Source: DASSLY01 sp035689185
GTDB taxonomy: Bacteria; Actinomycetota; Actinomycetes; Actinomycetales; Dermatophilaceae
Direction of reading: 5' to 3'
Assembly (NCBI GenBank): GCA_035689185.1
Contig: DASSLY010000051.1
Coordinates: 16,974-80,973 of the forward strand
Length of the DNA stretch: 64,000 nt
Part shown: positions 25,350 to 33,360 of the stretch, piece after piece
Position numbering within the stretch: the stretch's first letter is position 1
How the letters are laid out: each line of letters starts with the position of its first letter
Program-made: the position numbers and the translations under genes
Notes under the pieces: model-generated
Seen by the model: only the letters and a program-made list of their open reading frames with translations
The model's database searches: none
What the model was told of the DNA's origin: nothing

Positions 25350-26126
25350 GTGACGCTCGACCTGCTGGAGCAGGAGATGACACGGATGCGGTCGTTGCTC
25401 GGCCAGGCCGAGCTGGCCAGGCCCGTGCCCTCCTGCCCGGGCTGGGACGTCGAGGCGCTGGGCGAGCACCTGGGCCGGGTCCACCACTGGGCCGAACGGG
25501 CGGTCTCGACCGGCGCGTTCCCGGGTCCGGACTACCCGCGTGCCGAACGCGGCGGGCGACCCCTGGCCGACTGGTATGCCGCGCGGGCCACTTCGCTGCT
25601 CGACGTCCTCGCGGCCGCCGGCCCGGACGCCCCCGCCTGGACGTTCCAGCCGGGGGAGCAGCACGCGGGGTTCTGGCGCCGCCGCCAATTGCACGAGACC
25701 ACGGTGCACCGGGTCGATGCCGAGCAGGCGCTGGGTCGCTCGATGCTCGGCCAGGCTGACGACCGGGTCGACGGCCTCACCGACGCGGTCGCGGCGGACG
25801 GAGTGGCGGAGGTGCTGCAGGTGTTCATGCCGCGTTGGCTGTGGCGGCGGCGCGACGAGCCGCCCACCGACGTCTACCCGCTCCAGCGGCCGGTCGCGTT
25901 CGTGTGCACCGACGTGGACCGGGCCTGGACCGTGGTCCTGGAAAGGGCCGCCGACGGCCCCGGGCTGCTGGTCCGCGAGGGCAGGCACCACCCCGCAGCG
26001 ACGATCAGTGGTCCTGCCACCGTGCTGTACCTGGCCGTCTGGGGCCGCGCTCCGCGCCGCCTGCTGACCCTCGGGGGGGATGTTGACCTGGCGGCGGACC
26101 TGCTCGACCGGGCCCTGACCCCGTGA
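25350..26126 (+). CDS. Maleylpyruvate isomerase-family, mycothiol-dependent (DinB-like) protein
   Basis: 258 residues. The N-terminal ~150 residues form a four-helix DinB/MDMPI bundle: LLEQEMTRMRSLLGQAELARPVPSCPGWDVEALGEHLGRVHHWA gives the PxCPxWxVxxLxxHLG signature with a metal His, and later HETTVHRVDAEQALG carries two more metal His residues. The C-terminal part resembles the SCP-like MDMPI C-terminal domain. Members isomerise maleylpyruvate with mycothiol or act as other metal-dependent thiol transferases; the exact reaction is unknown. The start at 25350 follows the TAACGT box and is preferred to the GTG at 25332. The stop overlaps the phosphoesterase start by 4 bp. Confidence 0.85.
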   Translation: MTLDLLEQEMTRMRSLLGQAELARPVPSCPGWDVEALGEHLGRVHHWAERAVSTGAFPGPDYPRAERGGRPLADWYAARATSLLDVLAAAGPDAPAWTFQPGEQHAGFWRRRQLHETTVHRVDAEQALGRSMLGQADDRVDGLTDAVAADGVAEVLQVFMPRWLWRRRDEPPTDVYPLQRPVAFVCTDVDRAWTVVLERAADGPGLLVREGRHHPAATISGPATVLYLAVWGRAPRRLLTLGGDVDLAADLLDRALTP

Positions 26127-26905
26127 ACAGGTATGTCGTCAGCGACGTGCACGGGCACCTGGCCGACCTCGTCGCCGTGCTGCAGCAGGCCGGCCTGCTC
26201 GACGCCGACGCCCGCTGGTCCGGTGGGGACAGCACGCTGTGGGTGCTCGGCGACCTGTTCGACCGCGGCCCGGACGGCATCGGGGCGGTCGACCTGATGA
26301 TGCGGCTGGAGACCGAAGCAGCGCTGGCGGGTGGCCGGGCCACCCTGCTCCTGGGCAACCACGAGATCCTGGCCCTGGCGATGCGGCACTTCGGGCAGCG
26401 GGCGCTGCAGACTCCCGACGGTCGCCAGGACTTCGCCGGCATCTGGTACATCAATGGGGGCAACGTGCGCGACCAGCTCTCGATGACCGACGAGCACGTC
26501 GCGTGGCTGTCCTCCCGGGACTCGGTTGCCGTCGACCAGGACCTGCTGCTCATGCACTGCGACAGCCTGGAGTACCTGCGCTACGGCGAGTCCGCACCCG
26601 ACATCAACCAGGCCGTGCGAACGGTCCTGGCCGACCGGGACGAGACCGCCTGGTGGCGGCTGTGGGCGCGGTACGTCTCGCGATACCACTTCGTCGGCCG
26701 CAAGGGGCCTACGGCTGCCCGTCGGATGCTGGACGCGCTCGACGGGGAGCGGATCGTCCACGGTCACAGCATCATCTCCACCCTGGTCGGAGGCCCCTCC
26801 AGCCGGACATCCGGGCCACTGTTGTATGCCGAGGGACTGGCGCTGGACATCGACGGTGGCCGCTACGACGGCGGACCGCTGCTGCTGGTCCAGGTCAACC
26901 ACTGA
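26123..26905 (+). CDS. Calcineurin-like metallophosphoesterase
   Basis: 260 residues. Metallophosphatase motifs in order: VVSDVHGHLADL (DxH), LWVLGDLFDRGPDG (GDxxDRG), LLLGNHEILAL (GNHE), LLMHCDSLEY and IVHGHSI (final GHS His). The spacing matches the Ser/Thr protein phosphatase or diadenosine tetraphosphatase (ApaH/PrpA) branch. Cytoplasmic, with two metal ions. GTG start at 26123 overlaps the previous stop, indicating an operon with the isomerase-family gene. Substrate cannot be told: a phosphoprotein, ApnA or other phosphoester. Confidence 0.85.
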   Translation: MNRYVVSDVHGHLADLVAVLQQAGLLDADARWSGGDSTLWVLGDLFDRGPDGIGAVDLMMRLETEAALAGGRATLLLGNHEILALAMRHFGQRALQTPDGRQDFAGIWYINGGNVRDQLSMTDEHVAWLSSRDSVAVDQDLLLMHCDSLEYLRYGESAPDINQAVRTVLADRDETAWWRLWARYVSRYHFVGRKGPTAARRMLDALDGERIVHGHSIISTLVGGPSSRTSGPLLYAEGLALDIDGGRYDGGPLLLVQVNH

Positions 26906-26973
26906 CCGGCCGCCGCACGGCGGATCCGGTGTCACGCCGCTGGTCCCGTGTGCGGGGGACTAGCGGGCGGCGC

Positions 26974-27162
26974 GTCTTTGCACAATCCGGCGAAGACGAC
27001 GGCGCGGGGGGTGGGTGGGGCGGTCGTTTTCGCACAATCCGGCGACGGCGACGGCGCGGGGGCTGGTGACGCGGTCGTCTTTGCACAATCCGGCGAAGAT
27101 GACGGCGCGGGGGGTGGGTGGGGCGTGTGTCTTTGCACAATCCGGCGAAGATGACGGGCCGG
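26974..27162. repeat. Four-copy 51/52-bp tandem repeat
   Basis: The core GCACAATCCGGCGA recurs at 26980, 27032, 27083 and 27135, each followed by AGATGACGGCGCGGGGG or a variant and a G-rich linker (GTGGGTGGGGCG). Spacing is 51-52 bp. It lies in the 332-bp gap before the glycerate kinase gene, which otherwise holds nothing I recognise. The linkers are repeats, not spacers. Confidence 0.85.
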
Positions 27163-27237
27163 GAGTGGCCGGCGGCGCCGCGAGGGCCGGGCAGCACCGC
27201 CAGGGTCGGCCTCAGGACACGCTGCCAGGATGGCCCG

Positions 27238-28404
27238 GTGCGCGTCGTGGTCGCCCCGGACTGCTTCACCGGAACGCTGAGCGCGACCCAGGCGGCCGAG
27301 GCGATGGCCGACGGATGGGCGTCCTGCGCGCCGTGGGACGAACTGGTTCAGCTGCCTCTGTCCGACGGCGGCCCGGGGTTCCTCGACGTGCTGTCCCGAG
27401 CGTTGCCGGGGCGCACCGTGTCGGTCACCGTCAGCGACCCGCTGGGCCGGGCCGTGCCCGCAGCTGTGCTGCTCGTCGGAGAGGGCGATGGTGCCGCGGC
27501 ATACATCGAGTCTGCCCAGGCGTGCGGACTGCACCTGCTCGCCGACGGTGAGCGGGACCCGACGCTCACCTCCAGCTACGGGGTGGGGGAGCTCATCGAC
27601 GCGGCCCTGCTGGAGGGGGCCCGGACGGTGGTGGTGGGTCTCGGTGGCAGCGGGACCAACGACGCTGGCGCCGGCATGCTCGCCGCACTGGGCGCGGGGT
27701 CGGTGCGTCGGCTGGCGCGCGGCGGGCTGGCGCTGGAGCAGCTGGCCGACGACGCGCTCGTCGGGCTTGGGGATGTCCGGGGCCGGCTGCGGGGGGTGGA
27801 CCTGGTCCTGGCCACCGACGTGGACGCCCCGCTGCTCGGCTTCCATGGCGCCAGCGCCGGTTTCGCGGCCCAGAAGGGGGCCACCCCCGAGCAGGCTCAA
27901 CGGTTGGAGCGCGCGCTGGGGCGGTTCACAGAGGTCGCCGGGCGCGCGTTGCCGCCGACGCGGGACCTGCTCACCCGCGCCGAGCGGCGGCTGGACCGGG
28001 AGGCGGGGGCCGGCGCCGCCGGCGGCATCGGCTACGGGCTGTTACTCCTCGGCGGCCACCGGGTCAGTGGCGTGGAGGCGGTGCTGCGGGCGGTCGGCTT
28101 CGAGCAGCTGATCCGGCACGCCGACCTGGTCCTCACCGGCGAGGGCAGCTTCGACTGGCAGAGCCTGCGCGGCAAGGTGGTCGCCGGCGTGGCCGCCTCG
28201 GCCGCGGCACAGGCCGTCCCCACCGTGGTCGTCGCGGGTCAGACCCACGTCGGACGGCGGGAGGCGATGGCGCTGGGGATCAACGGCGTGTATGCGGTCG
28301 CGGAACGTCCCGAACAGCTCGCACCGGCTCTGGCCGACCCCGCCGGGACGCTGGCTGCGCGGACGGCGCGGGTCGCGGCGACCTGGTCACCCCGGCCGGC
28401 CTGA
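27238..28404 (+). CDS. glxK: Glycerate kinase (GlxK/GarK family)
   Basis: 388 residues. It phosphorylates D-glycerate to phosphoglycerate. Family motifs: VVVAPDCFTGTLSATQAAEAMADGW at the N-terminus, PLSDGGPGFLDVL, YIESAQACGL, SSYGVGELI, VGLGGSGTNDAGAGMLAALG, ATDVDAPLLG, GAAGGIGYGLLLLGG and VLTGEGSFDWQSLRGKVVAGVA near the end. Length matches the usual ~380. The GTG at 27238 has CAGGAT 6 nt upstream, a weak leaderless promoter. Its position before erpA matches M. tuberculosis gene order (Rv2205c-Rv2204c). Confidence 0.92.
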   Translation: MRVVVAPDCFTGTLSATQAAEAMADGWASCAPWDELVQLPLSDGGPGFLDVLSRALPGRTVSVTVSDPLGRAVPAAVLLVGEGDGAAAYIESAQACGLHLLADGERDPTLTSSYGVGELIDAALLEGARTVVVGLGGSGTNDAGAGMLAALGAGSVRRLARGGLALEQLADDALVGLGDVRGRLRGVDLVLATDVDAPLLGFHGASAGFAAQKGATPEQAQRLERALGRFTEVAGRALPPTRDLLTRAERRLDREAGAGAAGGIGYGLLLLGGHRVSGVEAVLRAVGFEQLIRHADLVLTGEGSFDWQSLRGKVVAGVAASAAAQAVPTVVVAGQTHVGRREAMALGINGVYAVAERPEQLAPALADPAGTLAARTARVAATWSPRPA

Positions 28405-28410
28405 GCGGGC

Positions 28411-28416
28411 TACCCT
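28411..28416 (+). promoter_or_regulatory. -10 box for erpA
   Basis: TACCCT about 90 bp before the erpA start. Unlike its neighbours, erpA also has a ribosome binding site, so this would give a leadered mRNA with a roughly 75-nt 5' region. Confidence 0.4.
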
Positions 28417-28500
28417 GGAGGGGCGGGAACATCGCGACTGGCGCCGGAGTTGGCACAGACGTCCCGCCGACAGGTACTCAGCGACGAAGGAACTCTCACC

Positions 28501-28887
28501 ATGACCGAGCAGGTCCTCACCGACACGCCCAGCCCTTCCGCCGTGCCCGAGGCGCCGCCCGCGCACGGTGTCGTCCTGACCCCGGTGGCCGCGGCCAAGG
28601 TGAGCAGCCTGCTGCAGCAGGAGGGACGCGACGACCTTCGGCTGCGGGTAGGTGTGCAGCCGGGCGGGTGCTCAGGGCTCATCTACCAGCTCTACTTCGA
28701 CGAGCGCACCCTCGACGGTGACCTGGTGGTGGAGTTCGACGGGGTCGAGGTGGTGCTCGACCGGATGAGCGCGCCCTACCTTGACGGCGCGGTCATCGAC
28801 TTCGCCGACACGATCGAGAAGCAGGGTTTCACCATCGACAACCCGAACGCCGCGAGCTCGTGCGCCTGCGGCGACAGCTTCAGCTGA
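28501..28887 (+). CDS. erpA: Iron-sulfur cluster insertion protein ErpA
   Basis: 128 residues. A-type Fe-S carrier: after a ~22-residue Pro/Ala-rich leader comes VVLTPVAAAKVSSLLQQEGRDDLRLRVGVQPGGCSGLIYQLYFDE with the first conserved Cys, and the C-terminal NAASSCACGDSFS with the CxC pair. These three cysteines hold a [2Fe-2S] or [4Fe-4S] cluster for transfer to apoproteins. ATG at 28501 after GAAGGA. In actinomycetes this gene sits near cytochrome oxidase genes, as here. NadA in this window is one possible Fe-S client. Confidence 0.93.
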   Translation: MTEQVLTDTPSPSAVPEAPPAHGVVLTPVAAAKVSSLLQQEGRDDLRLRVGVQPGGCSGLIYQLYFDERTLDGDLVVEFDGVEVVLDRMSAPYLDGAVIDFADTIEKQGFTIDNPNAASSCACGDSFS

Positions 28888-28980
28888 ACCGGGTCCGGTT
28901 CGGCGCAACCGGTTGACCCCGGGTCCAGGTTCCGCGCGACCGGCCGAGGAGGCCTTGGCTCAGTTCGCCCCGACCGGGAT

Positions 28981-29060
28981 GGTCTAGCGCGCTGAGCCAT
29001 GGTCTAGCACCCAGAGCCATGGTCTAGCACCCAGGGCCATGGTCTAGCACGCAGAACCCG
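28981..29060. repeat. Four-copy 20-bp tandem repeat ending a gene remnant
   Basis: GGTCTAGC starts at 28981, 29001, 29021 and 29041, an exact 20-bp period (unit GGTCTAGCACCCAGAGCCAT). Read on the minus strand, the repeat contains the last codons and TAG stop of the VOC-like remnant at 29024-29205, so it appears to be a slippage expansion of that gene's 3' end. Confidence 0.85.
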
Positions 29061-29205
29061 CTGCCCTCCGGGTCGGCCAGCACGTGCCGTGGCCCATCCC
29101 GGTCCGGGCCACGCAGCACGCGCGCCCCGAGCGAGAGCACCGGATCCCGGGCGTCGACACCGATCCTGGTGACGGCCGCCGGCACCGCGTCAACCTTCGC
29201 CTGGG
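29024..29205 (-). pseudogene. C-terminal remnant of a VOC/glyoxalase-like protein
   Basis: About 60 codons read as a typical VOC family C-terminus: VDAVPAAVTRIGVDARDPVLSLG, then HVLADPEGSGFCVLDHGPGC and a TAG stop, where D-P-E-G-x-x-F-C is the family hallmark. No N-terminal part follows upstream; the frame runs straight into antisense of the kinase gene that starts at 29219. I read it as a deletion remnant in which the kinase and its promoter replaced the front. The alternative is a chance match, which is unlikely given the full motif. Confidence 0.7.
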
Positions 29206-29206
29206 G

Positions 29207-29212
29207 TAAGTT
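29207..29212 (+). promoter_or_regulatory. -10 box for the PfkB kinase gene
   Basis: TAAGTT, 6 nt before the GTG at 29219. Leaderless arrangement. Confidence 0.55.
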
Positions 29213-29218
29213 GCCCGG

Positions 29219-30205
29219 GTGCGCGTCGCGGTCACCGGGTCCATCGCGACCGACCACCTCATGACCTTTCCGGGGCGGTTCGCCGACTCCCTCGTGGTCG
29301 AGCAGCTGGACAAGATCTCGCTGTCCTTCCTGGTCGACGACCTGGAAGTCCGCCGGGGTGGCGTCGCGGCCAACATCGCCTTCGGCATGGCCTGCCTCGG
29401 GCAGCACCCGGTGCTGGTCGGCGCGGTCGGCGAGGACTTCGTGGACTACCGGTCCTGGCTGGAGCGCCATGGCGTCGACTGCCACTCGGTACACGTGTCG
29501 CAGACCCGGCACACCGCCCGGTTCGTCTGCACCACGGACGCGGACCATGCGCAGATCGCCTCGTTCTACGCCGGCGCCATGAGCGAGGCCCGGGTGATCG
29601 AGCTCGGCCCGGTGGCCGAGCGGGTCGGGGGGTTGGACCTGGTGGTGGTCGGGCCCAACGACCCCGAGGCGATGTTGCGGCATACCGCGGAGTGCCGGGC
29701 TCGCGGCATACCGTTCGCCGCCGACCCGTCCCAGCAGCTGGCCTGGATGGACGGCGACCCGATCCGTGAACTCATCGACGGGGCGGCATACCTGTTCTCC
29801 AACGCCTACGAGCTGGCGCTGATCGAGAAGAAGACCGGCTGGAGCGACGCCGAGCTCGCCGAGCGGGTACGGACCCGGGTGATCACCCATGGACCGGACG
29901 GGGTCGAGGTGTTCTCTGCCGGCAGCGCGCCCGTGCGGGTGGACGTTGCCCGCGAGGTGGCCAAGGTCGACCCCACCGGCGTCGGCGACGCGTTCCGGGC
30001 CGGGTTCCTCACCGGTTTGGCCTGCGGGTTGCCGCACCGCAGGTGCGCCGAGCTGGGCTCGATGCTGGCCACCTACGTCATCGAGACCGTCGGCACCCAG
30101 GAGTACGAGCTGACTCGAGCCCGGTTCCTCGACCGCTTGGAGCAGGCGTACGGGCCGCAGTCCGCCGCGGAGATCGGGCCCAGGCTGGCCATTCGGCGGG
30201 CCTGA
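29219..30205 (+). CDS. PfkB-family carbohydrate/adenosine kinase
   Basis: 328 residues. Ribokinase-like fold: VAVTGSIATDHLMTFPGRF, the substrate loop VRRGGVAANIAFGMACLG, SNAYELALI and the catalytic/anion-hole motif DPTGVGDAFRAGFLTGLACG with the catalytic Asp. Gene order next to erpA and ctaC matches M. tuberculosis Rv2202c, an adenosine kinase, so adenosine is the likely substrate (inference from synteny). ATP-dependent and cytoplasmic. GTG start set by TAAGTT. The gene probably displaced the front of the VOC remnant. Confidence 0.88.
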   Translation: MRVAVTGSIATDHLMTFPGRFADSLVVEQLDKISLSFLVDDLEVRRGGVAANIAFGMACLGQHPVLVGAVGEDFVDYRSWLERHGVDCHSVHVSQTRHTARFVCTTDADHAQIASFYAGAMSEARVIELGPVAERVGGLDLVVVGPNDPEAMLRHTAECRARGIPFAADPSQQLAWMDGDPIRELIDGAAYLFSNAYELALIEKKTGWSDAELAERVRTRVITHGPDGVEVFSAGSAPVRVDVAREVAKVDPTGVGDAFRAGFLTGLACGLPHRRCAELGSMLATYVIETVGTQEYELTRARFLDRLEQAYGPQSAAEIGPRLAIRRA

Positions 30206-30241
30206 GCCGCGCCCCGACGCACCCGACCCGCCCGCCAGCCC

Positions 30242-30904
30242 ATGCCGATCGAGCCGCCGCGGTCACGGTGGCGAATATCGCTGCGGCAGGCCGGCCCCGG
30301 GGAGGACCTGGTGGGGGTGGGGGCCGACCTGCAGCCCGGGACGATCCTGGCCGCCTACCGTGCCGGGCTGTTCCCGATGGGCGTCGGCCCCTCCGGCGGC
30401 GACCCGATGGGCTGGTGGTCGCCGGACCCGCGCGGGGTGCTGCTTCCCGGTGGCCTGCGAGTCAGCCGGTCGCTGCGCCGCAGCTGCCGCCGGTTCGAGG
30501 TGCGGGTCGACACCGCCTTCGCCGAGGTCGTCGCTGGCTGCGCCGACCCGGCCCGGGACGGGCGATGGATCACCCCCGCAATCGCCGAGGCCTACACCCG
30601 GCTGTACCACCTGGGGTGGGCGCACAGCGTGGAGACCTGGCGCGACGACGAGCTGGTCGGGGGTCTCTACGGCTTGGCGGTCGGTGGCCTGTTCGCTGGC
30701 GAGTCCATGTTCCACACCAGCACCGACGCCTCCAAGGTCGCCCTGGTCGCGCTCGCCGACCTGGCCCTTCGCCGGCCCGGCGCCATGGTCGACGTGCAGT
30801 GGGCCACCCCCCACCTCACCTCCCTCGGGGTGGTCGAGATCAGCCGCGCGGAGTACGTCGACCGCTTGCGCCGCGCGGTCGCGCTGCCCTCGCCGCTTCG
30901 CTGA
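30242..30904 (+). CDS. aat: Leucyl/phenylalanyl-tRNA-protein transferase
   Basis: 220 residues. It adds Leu or Phe from charged tRNA to proteins with N-terminal Arg or Lys, marking them for ClpS/ClpAP degradation. Signature motifs: LAAYRAGLFPMG, MGWWSPDPRGVL, WITPAIAEAYTRLYHLGWAHSVE, GLYGLAVGGLFAGESMFHT and ASKVALVAL. Length is near the usual 230. ATG at 30242 has no strong ribosome binding site. It is 36 nt after the kinase stop, and its stop abuts the convergent TusA gene. Confidence 0.92.
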   Translation: MPIEPPRSRWRISLRQAGPGEDLVGVGADLQPGTILAAYRAGLFPMGVGPSGGDPMGWWSPDPRGVLLPGGLRVSRSLRRSCRRFEVRVDTAFAEVVAGCADPARDGRWITPAIAEAYTRLYHLGWAHSVETWRDDELVGGLYGLAVGGLFAGESMFHTSTDASKVALVALADLALRRPGAMVDVQWATPHLTSLGVVEISRAEYVDRLRRAVALPSPLR

Positions 30905-31150
30905 TCAGCCGAGCACGACCCGGTATGCCGTGTGCTCCGGCTGCTGGCTGGTGTCCGCCAGCGCGTGCCCCCGCATCCGGCACCACGCGGCCACATCGTG
31001 CCCCGCCGCCGGGTCGGTGGCCAGCAGCACCAGCCGGCTGCCGGGCGGCCGGCCCTGCGCGGCCCTGGCCAGGGCGATGACGGGCATCGGGCAGCGCAGG
31101 CCCCGGGCATCGACCTCTACCTCAGGGTCAGGTGCCGGCTCGTCGGTCAC
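30905..31150 (-). CDS. TusA-like sulfurtransferase
   Basis: 81 residues. A compact SirA/TusA domain: EVDARGLRCPMPVIALARAAQ has the single catalytic Cys in the RCPxP motif, followed by VLLATDPAAGHDVAAWCRMRGH. It would accept persulfide sulfur and pass it on, for example to tRNA thiolation or molybdenum cofactor pathways. GTG start overlaps the stop of the upstream cysteine desulfurase homologue by 4 bp, so the two are coupled and probably form a sulfur relay pair. Confident in the family; the acceptor is unknown. Confidence 0.88.
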   Translation of the reverse strand: MTDEPAPDPEVEVDARGLRCPMPVIALARAAQGRPPGSRLVLLATDPAAGHDVAAWCRMRGHALADTSQQPEHTAYRVVLG

Positions 31151-32313
31151 AGCCGGTCGGCCCCGAGCTGGGCGCGCACCGCGGCGACGGCGTCCGGCAG
31201 CTCCGCGCAGAACCGTTCCACCTGCTCGGCCCGGTCGGGCGCCACCTGCCGCAGGGGAAGGGTCACCCGCACGTTGCCGTGGGTCAGCACCCCGGTAGCG
31301 GCAAGGACGTGGCTGGGCTCCAGCGTGCTGGCGGTGCAGGCCGAGCCCGAGGCCACCGCGAAGCCCCGCCGGTCCAGCTCGGTCACCAGGGCCTCGCCGT
31401 CGGCGAACAACGCGGAGAAGGTCACCACGTGCGGGAGCCGGTCCACCGGGTCGCCGGCGACTTGCACGTCGGGCACGCAGGCGGCGGCCGACCGGATCCG
31501 GTCCACCAGCGTGCGGGCCTGCGCCGCGTCGGCGGCCCGGTCGTGTTCGGTCTGCCGCCACGCCTCCGCCGCGGCGAGGGCCAGCGCGACGACCGGCTCG
31601 GCGTCGGCCCGGCCGTGCTCGGCCTCACTGACCGGACCGGGCCGCCGCCACCGGGTCGCGGCGGGAACGACCAGCAGGCCCACCCCGGGGGGGCCGCCGA
31701 AGGACTGCGCATCCCCGACGAGGACGTCGAACGCCGTGGGCGGGTCGTCCCTGCCCAGGCCCGCCATGGCATCGACGAGCAGCGGGACCCCGGCCTGCCG
31801 GGCGGCCGCGTGCGCCGCCGCCAGCGGTTGCCGGGTGCCGACCTCGCCGTTGGCCGACTGCAGCGCCGCGACCGCCGTGCCCGGCACGTGCACTGCCTCC
31901 CCCCAGCTATCCAGGTTCACCGCCCCGGACCGCTGCACCGCCACCTCGGCGAACGCGGTGGGGTCCTGAGCCTGGGCGGCGAGGTACCGACCCGTGGTGA
32001 GCACGCTGGAGTGCTCGACCGCGGAGGCGACCAGCCGCCTTCCCCGGCGGCGAGCGGCATACCGCAGGCCGGCGAGGCCGGTGCTGACTGCCACCGGTCC
32101 GCCGGGCAGGAACGACAGCTCCGGCGGCCGGACGCCCAGGCCGGCCGCGAGTACCTCGCGGGCCTGGTCCAGCAGGGCCCGGGCGCGGCGCGCCTCGGCA
32201 TACAGCCGGCGCGGGTCGGCCCAGCCCGCGTCGAGCGCGGCCAGCAAGGTCTGCCGGGCCGCGGGCAGCATGGGCGCGCTGGCGGCGTCGAGAAGCACCC
32301 GGGGCGGCGGCAC
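31147..32313 (-). CDS. Cysteine desulfurase homologue lacking the PLP lysine
   Basis: 388 residues. Fold type I aminotransferase of the NifS/IscS class: VLLDAASAPM, VASAVEHSSVL (PLP-stacking His), QSANGEVGTRQPL, LLVDAMAGLG, and the flexible loop FAVASGSACTAS with the sulfur-accepting Cys. At the place where the family has HK before GGPKG, this protein reads VGDAQSFGGPPGVG. Both the His and the Schiff-base Lys are gone, and the DAAQ glutamine is also changed. It may be catalytically dead, may bind something other than PLP, or may act as a scaffold for the TusA-like partner it overlaps by 4 bp. GTG start at 32313, TACGGT 6 nt upstream. Confidence 0.85.
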   Translation of the reverse strand: MPPPRVLLDAASAPMLPAARQTLLAALDAGWADPRRLYAEARRARALLDQAREVLAAGLGVRPPELSFLPGGPVAVSTGLAGLRYAARRRGRRLVASAVEHSSVLTTGRYLAAQAQDPTAFAEVAVQRSGAVNLDSWGEAVHVPGTAVAALQSANGEVGTRQPLAAAHAAARQAGVPLLVDAMAGLGRDDPPTAFDVLVGDAQSFGGPPGVGLLVVPAATRWRRPGPVSEAEHGRADAEPVVALALAAAEAWRQTEHDRAADAAQARTLVDRIRSAAACVPDVQVAGDPVDRLPHVVTFSALFADGEALVTELDRRGFAVASGSACTASTLEPSHVLAATGVLTHGNVRVTLPLRQVAPDRAEQVERFCAELPDAVAAVRAQLGADRL

Positions 32314-32319
32314 GCCTGC

Positions 32320-32325
32320 ACCGTA
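32320..32325 (-). promoter_or_regulatory. -10 box for the desulfurase-tusA operon
   Basis: TACGGT on the minus strand, 6 nt before the GTG at 32313. Leaderless arrangement. Confidence 0.55.
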
Positions 32326-32362
32326 ACCCTGCCCCTGACCGGACGTTTCGCAGGTGCTGGAG

Positions 32363-32368
32363 TAGGGT
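32363..32368 (+). promoter_or_regulatory. -10 box for ctaC-ctaD-ctaF
   Basis: TAGGGT about 90 bp before the ctaC start, in the divergent region shared with the desulfurase gene. ctaC also has GGAAGG at 32445-32450, so this mRNA is leadered. Confidence 0.4.
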
Positions 32369-32457
32369 CTTGGCGTCGGGACCCGGGTGACCGTGGCCTC
32401 CCGCTGACCGGCCTGCCAGCGACGATTGCCGCTGGCACTGACACGGAAGGTGCGCCC

Positions 32458-33360
32458 TTGTCTCGCCTCGATGTCAGGCCTCTACCGCACCGGCGCCGGG
32501 GTGTTCTGCTGGGCTTGCTGAGCATCGCCGCCGCCGCCGGGTTGAGCGGCTGCGGCGAGTCGGTGTCGCGGGGGTACCTCCCGCACGGGGTGACGGAGAA
32601 CTCCGGCCGCGTCATCACCTTGTGGAACGGTTCCTGGCTGGCCGCCTTGGGTGTGGGCGTCGTGGTATGGGGCCTGACCATCTGGTGCGTCGTGGCCTAC
32701 CGGCGGAAGAAGACCGACACCGGCCTGCCGGAGCAGCTGCGCTACAACGTGCCGATCGAAATCCTGTACACGATCGTGCCGCTGTTCATGATCGCGGTCC
32801 TGTTCTTCTACACCGCACGGGACGAGGCGGAGCTGCTCGATACCTCCAAGACCCCGGACGTGGTCATCAACGTCGTCGGCAAGCAGTGGAGCTGGGACTT
32901 CAACTACGTCAACGAGGGCACCTTCGAGGCCGGGACCCAGGCCGAGCTCACCGGCAAGCCCGCGGTGGAGAAGACACTGCCCACGCTGTACCTGCCGGTG
33001 AACAAGCGCGTCGAGTTCGTCCTCACCGCCCGAGACGTCATCCACTCCTTCTGGGTGCCGCAGTTCCTGCAGAAGCTGGACATGGTCCCCGGCCGGGTGA
33101 ACAAGTTCCAGGTGCGGACCACCGAGACGGGGACCTTCGCCGGCAAGTGCGCCGAGCTGTGCGGCGCGTTCCACTCGCAGATGCTGTTCAACGTGGCCGT
33201 GGTGGACCAAGCGGCATATGACGCGCACATCGCGGCGTTGAAGGCCGCTGGCAACGTCGGCCAGCTCGGGGAGAATCTCAACCGGGAGGGTCTGGTGCCG
33301 GGCGAGGAGTCGAAGTTGCCCGCGTCCATCCGCGGGTCTGACAACCAGGGGAGCAACTGA
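32458..33360 (+). CDS. ctaC: Cytochrome c oxidase subunit II (aa3 type)
   Basis: 300 residues. Lipoprotein signal with lipobox LSGC (residue ~35), two membrane helices (~60-125: WLAALGVGVVVWGLTIWCVVAY and ILYTIVPLFMIAVLFFY), then an extracytoplasmic cupredoxin domain holding the CuA site: DVIHSFWVPQF and CAELCGAFHSQM (two Cys, His, Met). It receives electrons from the cytochrome bcc complex. TTG start at 32458, chosen because GGAAGG lies 7 nt upstream. Its stop overlaps the ctaD ATG by one base. First gene of a three-gene operon. Confidence 0.94.
   Translation: MSRLDVRPLPHRRRGVLLGLLSIAAAAGLSGCGESVSRGYLPHGVTENSGRVITLWNGSWLAALGVGVVVWGLTIWCVVAYRRKKTDTGLPEQLRYNVPIEILYTIVPLFMIAVLFFYTARDEAELLDTSKTPDVVINVVGKQWSWDFNYVNEGTFEAGTQAELTGKPAVEKTLPTLYLPVNKRVEFVLTARDVIHSFWVPQFLQKLDMVPGRVNKFQVRTTETGTFAGKCAELCGAFHSQMLFNVAVVDQAAYDAHIAALKAAGNVGQLGENLNREGLVPGEESKLPASIRGSDNQGSN

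Noticed and set aside
23936..27162. CRISPR arrays suggested by regular repeat spacing
   Set aside because: In both arrays the sequence between cores is itself repeated, so there are no unique spacers, and no cas genes are near.
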